A stretch of DNA of 64,000 nucleotides, from assembly GCF_000682695.1 (NCBI RefSeq), contig NZ_AWFG01000041.1:62001-126000 (forward strand). Reading direction: 5' to 3'. The DNA comes from Hyphomonas chukchiensis (GTDB lineage: Bacteria > Pseudomonadota > Alphaproteobacteria > Caulobacterales > Hyphomonadaceae). Position numbers and translations under genes: made by a program. Positions 9,202 to 17,448 of this stretch are shown here, piece by piece. The notes under the pieces were generated by a model, which saw only the letters and a list, made by a program, of their open reading frames with translations, did not search any database and was not told the DNA's origin. The first letter of the stretch is position 1. Every line of letters begins with the position of its first letter.

Positions 9202-9453
9202 TCAGCCTTCGGCTGGTTCGTCCTTGATCCAGGCCTCGACGGGGCCCTTCAGCAGCAATGTCAGCGGGTTGCCCTTGCGGTCGACGGCCTTGCCGGCGGA
9301 TACGCGTATCCAGCCTTCGGAGATGCAATACTCCTCGACATTGTTTTTCTCTTCACCCTTGAAACGGATGCCCACGCCGCGCAGCAGCAGGGCCTCGTTA
9401 TAATAGGGGCTTTTCGGATTGACGCTCAGGCGGTCGGGAAGTGTGTCTGTCAT
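9202..9453 (-). CDS. DUF3297 family protein
   Basis: 83 aa from ATG 9453 (MTDTLPDRLSVNPKSP), the usual family start; a GTG at 9477 would add eight residues. The sequence DRLSVNPKSPYYN, VGIRFKGEEKNNVEEYCISE and GWIRVSAGKAVDRKGNP is characteristic of DUF3297, a small cytosolic family of unknown function found in many proteobacteria. It converges with ilvE, with only 10 nt between the stops. No catalytic motif or membrane segment is evident. Confidence 0.85.
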   Translation of the reverse strand: MTDTLPDRLSVNPKSPYYNEALLLRGVGIRFKGEEKNNVEEYCISEGWIRVSAGKAVDRKGNPLTLLLKGPVEAWIKDEPAEG

Positions 9454-9499
9454 GGGAATGTTCTTTGCCCCGTACACGGGCCTGACTCAAGAGCCTGTT

Positions 9500-10516
9500 T
9501 CAGGGCCGCGCAATGGCGCCCGCTTCCACCTGCTGGGCAAACATGTCGGCGATCGCCTCGCTGACCGGATGGTAGGTGAGGCCAAGCGCGCGCCGCGACT
9601 TTGAATTGTCGGCCTTCCACGGCAGCTTCGGCCCGTCAGATGGCGCGTCTTTCGTGGGGAAGGGCCAGTCATCGCCAAACCGCTCGCGAAGGACATTCGC
9701 GATATAGAGAAAGTCGTGCGCCTCGGCGAACGTGATATGGCGCCCTTCAGCCTCGGGTACGAAGCCTGCCATCATGTGCGCCTCTGCCACGTCCTTGACA
9801 TCGACCATGCCGATCTGGCGCGGTGGCGCGCCGTCTTTCATGGCGCCCGTGCCATAAGCCTTGATATAGTTGAAGGATTCAGACGTCTGGTCCGGATTGA
9901 TGCCGGGGCCAAGCACGAGGGCTGGATTGACAACAACGAGCTTCCAGCGGTCCTGCGCTGCGGCCATGTCCCAGGCCGCGCGTTCGGCCAGTGTCTTGGA
10001 ATAATTGTAGGGCGTCACGGTGAGGGAAGAAGATGTGTTCCAGTCATCCTCTGTCAGAACCCCGCCTGACGCCTTGGCGACGTCCTCGATCACGCCATAG
10101 ATCGCCGCGCAGGAGCTGGTGACGACGACGCGCTTCACGCTATCGACTGCATTGGCTGAGTCGAGCACGTTGCGCGTGCCCTTGAGGGCTGGGTCAACGA
10201 GATCGCGCTGGGGATCGTCCACATTCACCGTGAAGGGCGAGGCAGTGTGGAAGACCACGCCGCAGCCCTGCATGGCCTCGGCATAGCTACCGGGTTCCAG
10301 GAGGTCGGCCTTGAAGAAGCGGATCGTACCGGGCCTGGCATCGGCGAGCTTTTCCAGCGGTCCGGTCTTCTCGGAATTGGACGGATCACGCACCGCGGCG
10401 TGCACCGTGAAGCCCTCGTCCAGAAGCCGGCTGACCAGCCAGCCTGCCACATAGCCCGTCGCGCCCGTGACAAGAACCGGCGCGCTGGTGTCATAGTTCG
10501 GTGTGGGTGTGGACAT
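9500..10516 (-). CDS. extended SDR, dihydroflavonol-4-reductase/aldehyde-reductase-like
   Basis: 338 aa NAD(P)-dependent oxidoreductase. It has the extended-SDR glycine motif TGATGYVAGW near residue 17, an Arg in AVRDP which suggests NADPH preference, and the catalytic PYNYSKTLAE (YxxxK). The FHTASPF and VVTSSCAAIYG stretches match the dihydroflavonol reductase / yeast Gre2-like aldehyde reductase group. The substrate is probably an aldehyde or ketone; it cannot be specified. It lies 91 bp downstream of the MarR gene at 10608-11063 on the same strand, so it may share control by that regulator. Confidence 0.88.
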   Translation of the reverse strand: MSTPTPNYDTSAPVLVTGATGYVAGWLVSRLLDEGFTVHAAVRDPSNSEKTGPLEKLADARPGTIRFFKADLLEPGSYAEAMQGCGVVFHTASPFTVNVDDPQRDLVDPALKGTRNVLDSANAVDSVKRVVVTSSCAAIYGVIEDVAKASGGVLTEDDWNTSSSLTVTPYNYSKTLAERAAWDMAAAQDRWKLVVVNPALVLGPGINPDQTSESFNYIKAYGTGAMKDGAPPRQIGMVDVKDVAEAHMMAGFVPEAEGRHITFAEAHDFLYIANVLRERFGDDWPFPTKDAPSDGPKLPWKADNSKSRRALGLTYHPVSEAIADMFAQQVEAGAIARP

Positions 10517-10607
10517 GATGGGAGGCTCCTTTGAAATATTTCAGGGCAGGGCCTCACGACCCCGCGTCACTCCCACATAAGGGGCCGATCCGGATAAACC
10601 AGCCGTG

Positions 10608-11063
10608 CTAGCGCTGGCTGGCCTCAATAGCGGTGCCGAGATCCTTCAGGATGGCGCGCAGTTCTGCCATGCGCTTGCGCCCGATCATTTCCGCGCAGGC
10701 GTTTTCGGCTGCATCCCTGAGTTCTATCAGGGCATCCCACACGGCATGGCCGCGCGCCGTGAGGACAACGAGCTTGGCACGTTTGTCATCCGGATCGGAG
10801 ACGATGCGGACATAGCCGAGGTCCTTCAGGCTGCCGGCAAGATAAGCCATGCTTTGCTTTGTCATCTGCGCACTATCGGCGAGGTCGGTCACCCGCGACC
10901 CTTGCGGGCGGATATAACGAAATACGCTGGAATGCGCTGGCCGCACATCGGGAAAGCCGCGGGCTTCGAGTTTCGCATATACGTCCGCCTGCAGGCTTTC
11001 ATAGGGTTTGCGCAGGAGGGCACCCAGTGTGTCGCGTGCCTCCGAGATTGTTTTGTTGTCCAT
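10608..11063 (-). CDS. MarR-family transcriptional regulator
   Basis: 151 aa from ATG 11063, preceded by GAGAGGG at good spacing. The winged helix is visible as SSVFRYIRPQGSRVTDLADSA, MTKQSMAYLAGSLKDLGYV and the wing RIVSDPDDKRAKLVVLT. It diverges from the NTF2-like gene at 11142, and the 78-bp space between them holds two copies of GACAG-N5-CTGTC, the likely operators. By analogy with the family it would repress itself and the divergent gene until a small phenolic or electrophilic ligand binds; the ligand is unknown. Confidence 0.92.
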   Translation of the reverse strand: MDNKTISEARDTLGALLRKPYESLQADVYAKLEARGFPDVRPAHSSVFRYIRPQGSRVTDLADSAQMTKQSMAYLAGSLKDLGYVRIVSDPDDKRAKLVVLTARGHAVWDALIELRDAAENACAEMIGRKRMAELRAILKDLGTAIEASQR

Positions 11064-11081
11064 GAGTCCCTCTCGCATATT

Positions 11082-11096
11082 GACAGGCAATCTGTC
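11082..11096. promoter_or_regulatory. MarR operator copy 1 (GACAG-N5-CTGTC)
   Basis: GACAGGCAATCTGTC is an inverted repeat with 5-bp arms. It overlaps a TTGACA hexamer (11080-11085) that could be the -35 element for the rightward gene. Same arms and spacer length as the copy at 11109, with the two centres 27 bp apart. Confidence 0.7.
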
Positions 11097-11105
11097 TAGT
11101 TCTAG

Positions 11106-11126
11106 TTAGACAGATAATCTGTCTAA
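11106..11126. promoter_or_regulatory. MarR operator copy 2 (21-bp palindrome)
   Basis: The 21-bp sequence has arms TTAGACAGAT and AATCTGTCTAA and is symmetrical except at its centre. It contains the core GACAG-N5-CTGTC at 11109-11123. It lies between the MarR gene and the NTF2-like gene, 9 bp before the GGAG ribosome site of the latter, a placement suited to repression. Confidence 0.8.
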
Positions 11127-11141
11127 CAAAAGGAGCTTCCC

Positions 11142-11546
11142 ATGAGCTGCGGCTCGATTGAACAAAACCTCGCCACGGTCGATGCACATATTCGCGATGA
11201 GGCGGCTGATCCCGCCGAGGTGATGCATCTCTATGGCGATGGCATCGTACTCGATATGCCGACCCGCAACCTGCGCCTGTCCACGCTGGAAGCGATCGAA
11301 GCCAATTATCGCAACATGTTCGGCGCCATCGAGCTTATTTCGATGGAACCGGTCGAACGCTTTGCCACGCAGGACCGTGTGGTGGATGACATGCTGGTGC
11401 GCTTCACAATCGTGAAGGAAGGTTTCACCAATGCGCCCTATCCGGTCGGTTCAACAGTCGAGCTCCGGCTCCTTCATGTGTTTCACATGAAGGATGCAAA
11501 GATTGTGCACGAGAAGGTATTTGAGGGCTGGAAGAAAATCGCCTGA
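11142..11546 (+). CDS. NTF2-like (SnoaL-type) protein
   Basis: 134 aa, the right size for one alpha+beta barrel of the NTF2 superfamily. It begins with a helix (SIEQNLATVDAHIRDEAADP), then LYGDGIVLDMP, a central helix pair (STLEAIEANYRNMFG) and ends with strands ELRLLHVFHMKDAKIVHEKVFEGW. Such proteins act as small-molecule isomerases, hydrolases or binding proteins; the ligand here is unknown. SD AGGAGC is 7 nt upstream. It is divergent from the MarR gene and next to two operators, so it is probably the main target of that regulator. Confidence 0.8.
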   Translation: MSCGSIEQNLATVDAHIRDEAADPAEVMHLYGDGIVLDMPTRNLRLSTLEAIEANYRNMFGAIELISMEPVERFATQDRVVDDMLVRFTIVKEGFTNAPYPVGSTVELRLLHVFHMKDAKIVHEKVFEGWKKIA

Positions 11547-11551
11547 GGCGC

Positions 11552-12700
11552 TTAAGCCGCCACGCTTTGTCCCCAGACGCGCAGCAGGTTGCCGCCGAAG
11601 AACTTGGCCGCTTCCGTCTCGCCCATGCCCCGCTTCAGCAAGAGGCCTGTCAGGTCCGGCAGGCGGCGGTAATCATCGAAGACCGGTTTGTAATTGCCGT
11701 CCATGTCGGTGCCCATGCAGACATGGTCGATGCCGACCGCGTCGATCAGCGTGAAGATCCTGTCGGCATACCCGGCCAGGTCGCTGATGCCGATGCCGCT
11801 GGGCCAAGCGCCGATCACGCCGCCGCCAGCCGCGACTTCGCGGGCAAGATTGGCGGAGATGAAACGGGGATGGTTGAGCTCCGGCGTCTTGATGTGCGTG
11901 TGCGAGAACATTACCGGCCTGTCTGACAGCTCCAGCGCTTGGCGGGCCGCCTTTTCCGGCATGTGCGCGAGGTCGATCAATAGGCCCAGCCGGTTCATTT
12001 CGCGCACGATCGCCTCGCCTGCGCCGGATAGTGCGCTGTCATCCTCCGATTCCGTCATCGGTTCGCTGATCTCGTTGGCGCGGTAGTGCACCAATGTAAT
12101 CGATTGCACACCGTCTGCTTGGGCTTCGGCCAGGCGGTCACTCGAGCCTTCCAGGAAGTCGGCGCCTTCGACTGTCCAGATCGCGCCAGGCTTTCCGGTC
12201 GCGCGAACCGCGTCCATCTCGCCGGGGGCGGAAAAAGGCGTGACCACGCCGTTGCTGGCGAGTTTCTTCAGGTTCGCGATCTGGGTCTTGTAGCTCGCCC
12301 AGGCCTCACCCGGCTCGAAGGGGCGGCTCTCGGCAATGCCGGTTTTTGTCGGGCTGAGAACATTGATGTCCGCAACCGCCGCAAAACTTGAAGCTGCGAG
12401 GCCGCCTTCCACCATGTCGGTCACAGTGCGCCGTTCGAATATACCCTTGGCGCCATAGGCCTTCATCATCGGGGAGAGACCGCTCGCATCGCGAAGGAAT
12501 GTGCGGCCGGGGTGGGCGTGCGCATCGATGGCGGGGTTTGCTTTCAGGAAGGCGGTACCGCGTGCAAGTTCTTCGTCTGTCAGGTCAAAGCCCAATGGCG
12601 CTGCGTCTGGCCGCTTGCGCCATGCATATGCGCCATAGGCCCCTGCTGCGATTACGGCTGTGCCGCCTGCAAGCAGCACGCGTCTCGTCATTTTTCCCAT
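11552..12700 (-). CDS. membrane dipeptidase (peptidase family M19)
   Basis: 382 aa from ATG 12700, chosen because GGGAGG lies 5 nt upstream. The N-terminus MGKMTRRVLLAGGTAVIAAG has a twin-arginine-like TRRVLLAGG followed by a hydrophobic stretch, so Tat export or membrane anchoring is likely. The zinc-binding features of renal dipeptidase-like enzymes are present: AIDAHAHPG, EGADFLEGS, ITLVHYRANE, GLLIDLAHMPEKA and FSHTHIKTPELNHPR, with GTDMDGNYK near the end. It would hydrolyse dipeptides or related amide bonds in the periplasm. It converges with the NTF2-like gene (5 nt between stops). Confidence 0.9.
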   Translation of the reverse strand: MGKMTRRVLLAGGTAVIAAGAYGAYAWRKRPDAAPLGFDLTDEELARGTAFLKANPAIDAHAHPGRTFLRDASGLSPMMKAYGAKGIFERRTVTDMVEGGLAASSFAAVADINVLSPTKTGIAESRPFEPGEAWASYKTQIANLKKLASNGVVTPFSAPGEMDAVRATGKPGAIWTVEGADFLEGSSDRLAEAQADGVQSITLVHYRANEISEPMTESEDDSALSGAGEAIVREMNRLGLLIDLAHMPEKAARQALELSDRPVMFSHTHIKTPELNHPRFISANLAREVAAGGGVIGAWPSGIGISDLAGYADRIFTLIDAVGIDHVCMGTDMDGNYKPVFDDYRRLPDLTGLLLKRGMGETEAAKFFGGNLLRVWGQSVAA

Positions 12701-12821
12701 CATTACCTCCCGGTCTGCGCGCACTAGCGTGGAGGCCGGTCATGGGGTCAAGTCAGGATGCCTTGGCGATGTGACGCAGTTGGATAGGTGCCAGTGCAAA
12801 GCGCGACGCCGCATGGCCGAT

Positions 12822-13442
12822 TCAGCTTGCGGCAGCAATCGCCGCATCATCCAGCGCCGAAGCGCGCTTGAAGGCCTCACGCGAATAGACGCGTTCGGAA
12901 TAGGCCGTCAGTTCCGGGCTTGGCGGGATCGAACCGAACTGCAGGCCCCAGCCGATCTGAGAGCCGACATAGACATCCGCCGCAGTGAACCGATCGCCGC
13001 ACACAAACGGACGGTCTGCGATGGCGGAAATCAGCACATTACGCGTCCGCTCGAAATTTCCGTAGCCCACCATGCCGGTCTTCTCGGCGGGAACTTCCAC
13101 GCCCAGCGACCGGTTGACCACCGCAGCCTCGACCGGGCCGGCAGCAAAGAAAAGCCAGCGATAATAGTCGGCGCGCTCGTCTGCCGTCGGCGCCAGGCCC
13201 GCGTCGGGAAAGGTCTCCGCAAGATACGCGCATATCGCCGCGCATTCGGTGACCACCTTGTCGCCATGCGTGATGGCAGGAACCTTGCCCATGGGATTGA
13301 TTGCGAGGAAGTCAGCCGACTGCGACCCCTCGCCAAATTTCAGGATTTTCGTCTCATAGTCTACGCCGGTCTCTTCGAGCATCCAGCGCGCGATACGCCC
13401 GCGCGACATGGGATTTGTGTAGAGGGTCAGTTTGTCAGCCAT
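12822..13442 (-). CDS. glutathione S-transferase family protein
   Basis: 206 aa from ATG 13442, with GGAG nine nt upstream. The thioredoxin-like N-domain has LYTNPMSRGRIARWML (Ser/Arg in the usual catalytic-loop place), the cis-Pro motif MGKVPAI and the glutathione gamma-Glu binding pair TECAAI (T-E in place of E-S). The C-domain has the GDRFTAADVYVGSQIGW N-capping box. This is the bacterial GST layout; the electrophile substrate is not predictable. Monocistronic by spacing. Confidence 0.92.
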   Translation of the reverse strand: MADKLTLYTNPMSRGRIARWMLEETGVDYETKILKFGEGSQSADFLAINPMGKVPAITHGDKVVTECAAICAYLAETFPDAGLAPTADERADYYRWLFFAAGPVEAAVVNRSLGVEVPAEKTGMVGYGNFERTRNVLISAIADRPFVCGDRFTAADVYVGSQIGWGLQFGSIPPSPELTAYSERVYSREAFKRASALDDAAIAAAS

Positions 13443-13641
13443 GGGGGTCACTCCGTTCACGTTTTGATCTTTCTTCGACTATGCGACGGAGTCAACGGAA
13501 ATCAGGTTCCAACAAAAATATCCCGCCCCGGCACCATTTGCGATCTATGGTTTCGAGGCGGGATGAGGATGGTTTTATAGTGAGTCTTGGGCGGGTTTCG
13601 CGACGGCCTTTCCGCCACGCCATTCCCCCCGGAAAGAAGCG

Positions 13642-14280
13642 CTATTTATCCGGCTGTGGCGTGTAACGCAGGTAGGGCTTCACGGCTTTGTAGCCTTTCG
13701 GGAAGAGGCGCTTGATCTCTTCCGGATCGGTCAGCGACGGGACGATGATCACGTCCTCGCCCTGCTGCCAGTTTACCGGCGTCGCCACCTTGTGGCCGTC
13801 GGTCAGCTGCAAGCTGTCGAGCAGACGGAGCACTTCGTCGAAGTTGCGGCCGGCGCTCGGCGGATAGACGATCGAGGCGCGGATTTTCTTTTTGGGATCA
13901 ATCACATAGACTGCGCGGACGGTGACTTTCGCATCGGCGTTCGGGTGGATCATGTTGTACAGAGTCGCGACCTTGCGCTCGGTGTCGGCGATGATCGGGA
14001 ACTGGACACTGGTATTCTGGGTCTCTTCGATATCCTTGATCCAGCGCTTGTGGTCTTCCACGCTGTCCACCGAAACCACCAGCGCCTTGGCGCCGCGCTT
14101 GGCAAACTCATCCTTCAGCTTGGCTGTATAGCCAAGTTCGGTGGTGCACACGGGCGTGAAATCTGCTGGGTGGGAGAAGAAGACAACCCAGTCGTCTCCG
14201 GCCCATTCATGAAACCGGATCCGGCCTTCCGTAGTATCCGCTTCAAAGTCGGGCGCGACGTCGCCAATCAGAAGGCTCAT
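13642..14280 (-). CDS. 1-Cys peroxiredoxin (Prx6 subfamily)
   Basis: 212 aa. The peroxidatic site HPADFTPVCTTE gives Thr42 and Cys45, and the ELGY tail is typical of Prx6. No resolving Cys pair is visible, so the 1-Cys mechanism with an external thiol is expected. The C-terminal extension (PSAGRNFDEVLRLLDSLQL, then TPVNWQQGEDVIIVP and KPYLRYTPQPD) is the Prx6 dimerisation arm. It reduces peroxides in the cytosol. The following 128 bp upstream contain AT-rich sequence but no recognised OxyR site. Confidence 0.95.
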   Translation of the reverse strand: MSLLIGDVAPDFEADTTEGRIRFHEWAGDDWVVFFSHPADFTPVCTTELGYTAKLKDEFAKRGAKALVVSVDSVEDHKRWIKDIEETQNTSVQFPIIADTERKVATLYNMIHPNADAKVTVRAVYVIDPKKKIRASIVYPPSAGRNFDEVLRLLDSLQLTDGHKVATPVNWQQGEDVIIVPSLTDPEEIKRLFPKGYKAVKPYLRYTPQPDK

Positions 14281-14408
14281 TATTCAAACTCCTATCACTT
14301 GATTTCTGGACCAGAAATGGTGCCTAAGGGCTACAGAACCAATGCGCGACGCCTGAAGGTGTCGATCAGTTTTTCTAATGGTCCCGGCAGAGCGAGCACA
14401 CAGCGCCC

Positions 14409-14936
14409 ATGAAACGCCTTATCCTGATGCGTCATGCCAAGACCGAGCCCTGGACGGAAGGCATTGACGATTTCGGCCGCGCGCTGACCGAGCAGGGACA
14501 TGCCGATGCGCGCCGCATGGCCGAGGAGATCGTTGCGCGCGGCTGGAGTCCGGAGCGGATACTGGTCTCGACAGCCCGACGCGCACGGGAAACCTGTTCG
14601 GAAGTTGCCAAAGTGGTCGAAGGCGAACGCGTCCGCCCGATGGAGGCCCTTTATCTGTCAGGCCAGCGAGGCATCCTCGACGCCGTGCGTCAAAATGATG
14701 GCGCATCAACACTGATGGTCATCGGGCACAATCCCGGCCTGCACGATTTTGCCCTGAACCTGCTGCGCGATGGCGGCAGCAGCGATCACGAGAGTTCCGA
14801 ACGGTTGGCCGAGAAATTCCCGACGGCCTGCGCCGCGCTGTTCGAGTCCGACGAAGACGGTCCCTTCCTGCCTGTGCACTTCCGCCTCACAGACGTGATG
14901 CGCGCGCGCGACTTTCGAGAGACGGGCCTCGCCTGA
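14409..14936 (+). CDS. SixA-like histidine phosphatase
   Basis: 175 aa from ATG 14409. The N-terminal LILMRHAKTEPW carries the RHA/H catalytic triplet (Arg8, His9), followed by GRALTEQGHADARRMAEEI and the second conserved histidine in LMVIGHNPGLHDFA. This is the small SixA branch of the phosphoglycerate-mutase-like fold, which removes phosphate from histidine in phosphotransfer proteins; here the target is unknown. Single gene. Confidence 0.88.
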   Translation: MKRLILMRHAKTEPWTEGIDDFGRALTEQGHADARRMAEEIVARGWSPERILVSTARRARETCSEVAKVVEGERVRPMEALYLSGQRGILDAVRQNDGASTLMVIGHNPGLHDFALNLLRDGGSSDHESSERLAEKFPTACAALFESDEDGPFLPVHFRLTDVMRARDFRETGLA

Positions 14937-14953
14937 TCCTTGAATAAACAAGA

Positions 14954-14987
14954 GCGCCACCCTGCCTTGGAGGGGACAGGATGGCGC
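14954..14987. terminator. possible hairpin downstream of the SixA-like gene
   Basis: GCGCCACCCTG at 14954-14964 pairs with CAGGATGGCGC at 14977-14987 except for one mismatch, over a 12-nt loop. There is no T-run on either side, so transcription termination by this hairpin is only a possibility. Confidence 0.35.
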
Positions 14988-15060
14988 AAGGAGCTGCAGA
15001 CGAGCGTTTTCAGGGGGAAAGAGGCAGCGCTCGACGGTGAGGACAGCTCCTTTGCGTTGT

Positions 15061-15372
15061 TCAGCCTGCCTTTCTGGCGGCATGAACTTGCGTCAGTTGC
15101 GGGCTGGCGATCGAATTGATGGCCTTGTCCATGGTGCGGACCGTGCAAATCGTGACAGCGAATTTCTGGCCGAGCTGCAGGTCGGAATGTTCGGCTTCGC
15201 AGCGATCTTCGATTTGCGCATGGATCACTTTGTACTGGGCTTTGGCGCCTTCCGGCGTGGCCACGGCATTGCGGTCATACGAGATGGCCATGTCGAATGT
15301 GTCACTGGCGGCGAATGCCGGGGCGGTGATGAGCGAGGCGGCGAGGGCAGCGGCGATCAGGGTGCGTTTCAT
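15061..15372 (-). CDS. UrcA family exported protein
   Basis: 103 aa from ATG 15372. It has a Sec signal peptide (MKRTLIAAALAASLITAPAFAA) and a mature part with FDMAISYDRNAVATPEGA, IEDRCEAE, TICTVRTMDKAI and SIASPQLTQVHAARK, where paired Cys and the final SPQL..H motif are characteristic of UrcA proteins of sphingomonads and Hyphomonadaceae. Function of the family is not established; it is a small periplasmic protein. Upstream sequence AAAGAAGGACATAACTGAA gives a weak SD. It follows a small hypothetical gene (15455-15637) on the same strand. Confidence 0.8.
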   Translation of the reverse strand: MKRTLIAAALAASLITAPAFAASDTFDMAISYDRNAVATPEGAKAQYKVIHAQIEDRCEAEHSDLQLGQKFAVTICTVRTMDKAINSIASPQLTQVHAARKAG

Positions 15373-15454
15373 TTCAGTTATGTCCTTCTTTAAGATGGGG
15401 GGAAGTCGCTGCTGCGAGCCGCATGAAGCCGGCGCAGCAGCGGAAGAGAGGGGG

Positions 15455-15637
15455 TTAATGAGCTTCGCGGCGGTTGAGCCGGCGGCGACGACGGACAAGC
15501 AGTCCAGGCCGACCCCCACGTGTGACATCATTGGCCGGTGTGGCCATGACCGTTGCCGCACCTGTGAGGATGGCGCGGGCCATCTCAGCTGCAGGGGCAG
15601 TGGTTTCGACGTCGTTGAGACGAGGGCGGGGGGTCAT
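15455..15637 (-). CDS. small basic hypothetical protein
   Basis: 60 aa from ATG 15637, preceded by AAGAAGGACTAAAGAAA, nearly the same leader as the UrcA gene downstream. The sequence ends in a strongly basic tail (LLVRRRRRLNRREAH) after an Ala-rich helix (AAEMARAILTGAATVMA). I do not recognise it. The longer frame from 15760 has codon use unlike its neighbours and crosses the promoter. It may be a real small gene cotranscribed with the UrcA gene; the tail might bind nucleic acid, but that is conjecture. Confidence 0.45.
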   Translation of the reverse strand: MTPRPRLNDVETTAPAAEMARAILTGAATVMATPANDVTRGGRPGLLVRRRRRLNRREAH

Positions 15638-15716
15638 TTTCTTTAGTCCTTCTTGCTTGATCTGTGTGTCTCTTGCGGACCATTCCGCCGTCGACACGAT
15701 CAAGATAGGACTAGAA

Positions 15717-15754
15717 TTATCGAAAAGCAATAAGAATTTATCGAAAAATAATAA
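15717..15754. promoter_or_regulatory. tandem copies of motif TTATCGAA-N4-AATAA upstream of the UrcA region
   Basis: TTATCGAAAAGCAATAA at 15717-15733 and TTATCGAAAAATAATAA at 15738-15754 are exact to the pattern TTATCGAA-N4-AATAA and lie 21 bp apart, two helical turns. A weaker inverted copy (TTGTTTTTCGATAT) is at 15784-15797. The same pattern occurs upstream of the RND operon at 48954, in the same orientation relative to the gene. This is a probable regulator binding array in an AT-rich intergenic stretch. Confidence 0.55.
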
Positions 15755-15864
15755 ATCCAAATATTTTAGGGTCTTATGCCTCGTTGTTTTTCGATATGGA
15801 GAGCCATAACCGCCCTACAAGTCCCCTTGCAAGCGATTCCTTCGAAAAAAATGGATTAAAGGGA

Positions 15865-17448
15865 TCAGGCGTGGGGCGATGCCTGGGGCTGGACTGCCTC
15901 CGGCAGCTGCAAGTCAAACGCGAGCTGCTTCGGTGGGCTCGCCTGAGGACGTTCACGCCGTGAGGACGAAGGGGACCGGTCGGCCACCCACTCTGCCCGG
16001 ACAGGCGTCGTCCTTTCCTTTTGGACTGGGCCCCCCTGACCGGCATAGATCCGGTCCCGCGCTTCCCTGGCTGCTGCCATATGGTCGACGATCCGCATCG
16101 GATAGGTCTGCCCGAGCACGATACCGGCCCTCGCCAGTTCCGCTTTCGGCGCATCCCAGGGCGCATGGATATGTGCGGCGGAAAGGCCCGAGAGTTCCGG
16201 CACCCAGCGGCGGATGAAATCCCCATCACGGTCATGGTCAAGGGACTGCTTGACCGGATTGAAGATGCGCGGAATGCCTGTTCCCCGCACACCCGCCTGC
16301 TTTTGCGCCTGCGGATAATGGATCCCGGCTTCGAAATCGGTGAACAGGGCCGCCAGCCGTGCGGCCGGTTGCTGCCAGTCCATCCACAGGTGCTGCGCGG
16401 CGAAAGCCATGACCATGGCGCGCATCCGGTGGTTCAGCCAACCGGTATCATTCAGGGACCGCATGCAGGCGTCCAGGAAGGGAAAGCCGGTACGGCCGCT
16501 GATCCAGGCTTCGAGCCGCGGGTCACCGTCGCTCACCCGGTCGCGCAGTCCATCTGGTGCGACATGCAGGTTGCGGCTGTTGATGGTGGTCTGGTCGCTG
16601 AGCTTCTGCAGGAAATGGCAATGCCACTGGAGACGCGAGAGGAAAGTGTCGAGCGAAGCGGCAAAGGTGGAATCACCATCCCGTTCAAGCTCTGCCCGCG
16701 CCCGCATCGCGCCTTGATAGGCTTCACGGATCGACACGGTGCCGAATGTGAAATGCGGCGACAGGCGAGAACACGCGCCTTCCGCCGATTGGGGGCTGTC
16801 CATGGCAGTGCGATAGCGCCGTCCGCGCGAGGCGATGAAAGAGCGCAGCAATTCCACGCCTTCGGCGCGTCCGCCGGGCTGGCGGCCGGGACAGGCATCC
16901 GGTTTCAGGCGGAAATCATCACCTGCAGGCCATTCTCCCGCCGGCACGCCGGCAGGCCTTATCTCATCAGGCGCTTTTGCGCGCGGCGCCAGCATCCACG
17001 CTTCCCATTGGCGCGCCCACCCATCGGCGCTCCCCGGATGACGGCACATGATGCCGTGCTGAGGCTGTTCGCGCAGGGCAATGCCTGCCTTCAGCGCCCA
17101 GCGCTGGACGGCACGATCACGGTCATAACTCCATTGCAGGCCGATTTCCTCATGGGCGTGGATCGCGGCCAGGCCATGATGCTTGTGCAGTTCGGCAAAG
17201 ACCTGAACTGCCTCACCGACACGAATGCATAGCGCCGATCCACGCACCTTGAGGGCTTCATCAAGGCTGCGCAGGCTCTCCATCATGAAGTCGAACTGAC
17301 GACCGGAATGTTCCGGAAGAGACCAGAACGCCGGCTCGAATATATAGAGCGGCATGACAGGGGCGCCGCTGGCGACCGCTGCGAGGAGAGGCGCGTGATC
17401 GTGGACCCGAAGGTCCCGCTTGAACCAGACAACATGCACATTGCTCAT
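15865..17448 (-). CDS. cryptochrome/DNA photolyase family protein
   Basis: 527 aa from ATG 17448 (MSNVHVVWFKRDLRVHD), the family's usual N-terminus. The alpha/beta antenna domain (residues about 1-130) is followed by the FAD-binding helical domain: CSRLSPHFTFGTVSIRE, FLSRLQWHCHFLQ, TGFPFLDACMRSL, GWLNHRMRAMVMAF and TDFEAGIHYPQ, then RIFNPVKQSLDHD and FIRRWVPEL. These are the flavin and substrate contacts of photolyases that repair UV pyrimidine dimers using blue light. The C-terminal 60 residues are variable and charged. A GTTC-N7-GTTC box sits across the promoter, pointing to SOS control. I cannot tell CPD from (6-4) specificity. Confidence 0.9.
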   Translation of the reverse strand: MSNVHVVWFKRDLRVHDHAPLLAAVASGAPVMPLYIFEPAFWSLPEHSGRQFDFMMESLRSLDEALKVRGSALCIRVGEAVQVFAELHKHHGLAAIHAHEEIGLQWSYDRDRAVQRWALKAGIALREQPQHGIMCRHPGSADGWARQWEAWMLAPRAKAPDEIRPAGVPAGEWPAGDDFRLKPDACPGRQPGGRAEGVELLRSFIASRGRRYRTAMDSPQSAEGACSRLSPHFTFGTVSIREAYQGAMRARAELERDGDSTFAASLDTFLSRLQWHCHFLQKLSDQTTINSRNLHVAPDGLRDRVSDGDPRLEAWISGRTGFPFLDACMRSLNDTGWLNHRMRAMVMAFAAQHLWMDWQQPAARLAALFTDFEAGIHYPQAQKQAGVRGTGIPRIFNPVKQSLDHDRDGDFIRRWVPELSGLSAAHIHAPWDAPKAELARAGIVLGQTYPMRIVDHMAAAREARDRIYAGQGGPVQKERTTPVRAEWVADRSPSSSRRERPQASPPKQLAFDLQLPEAVQPQASPHA

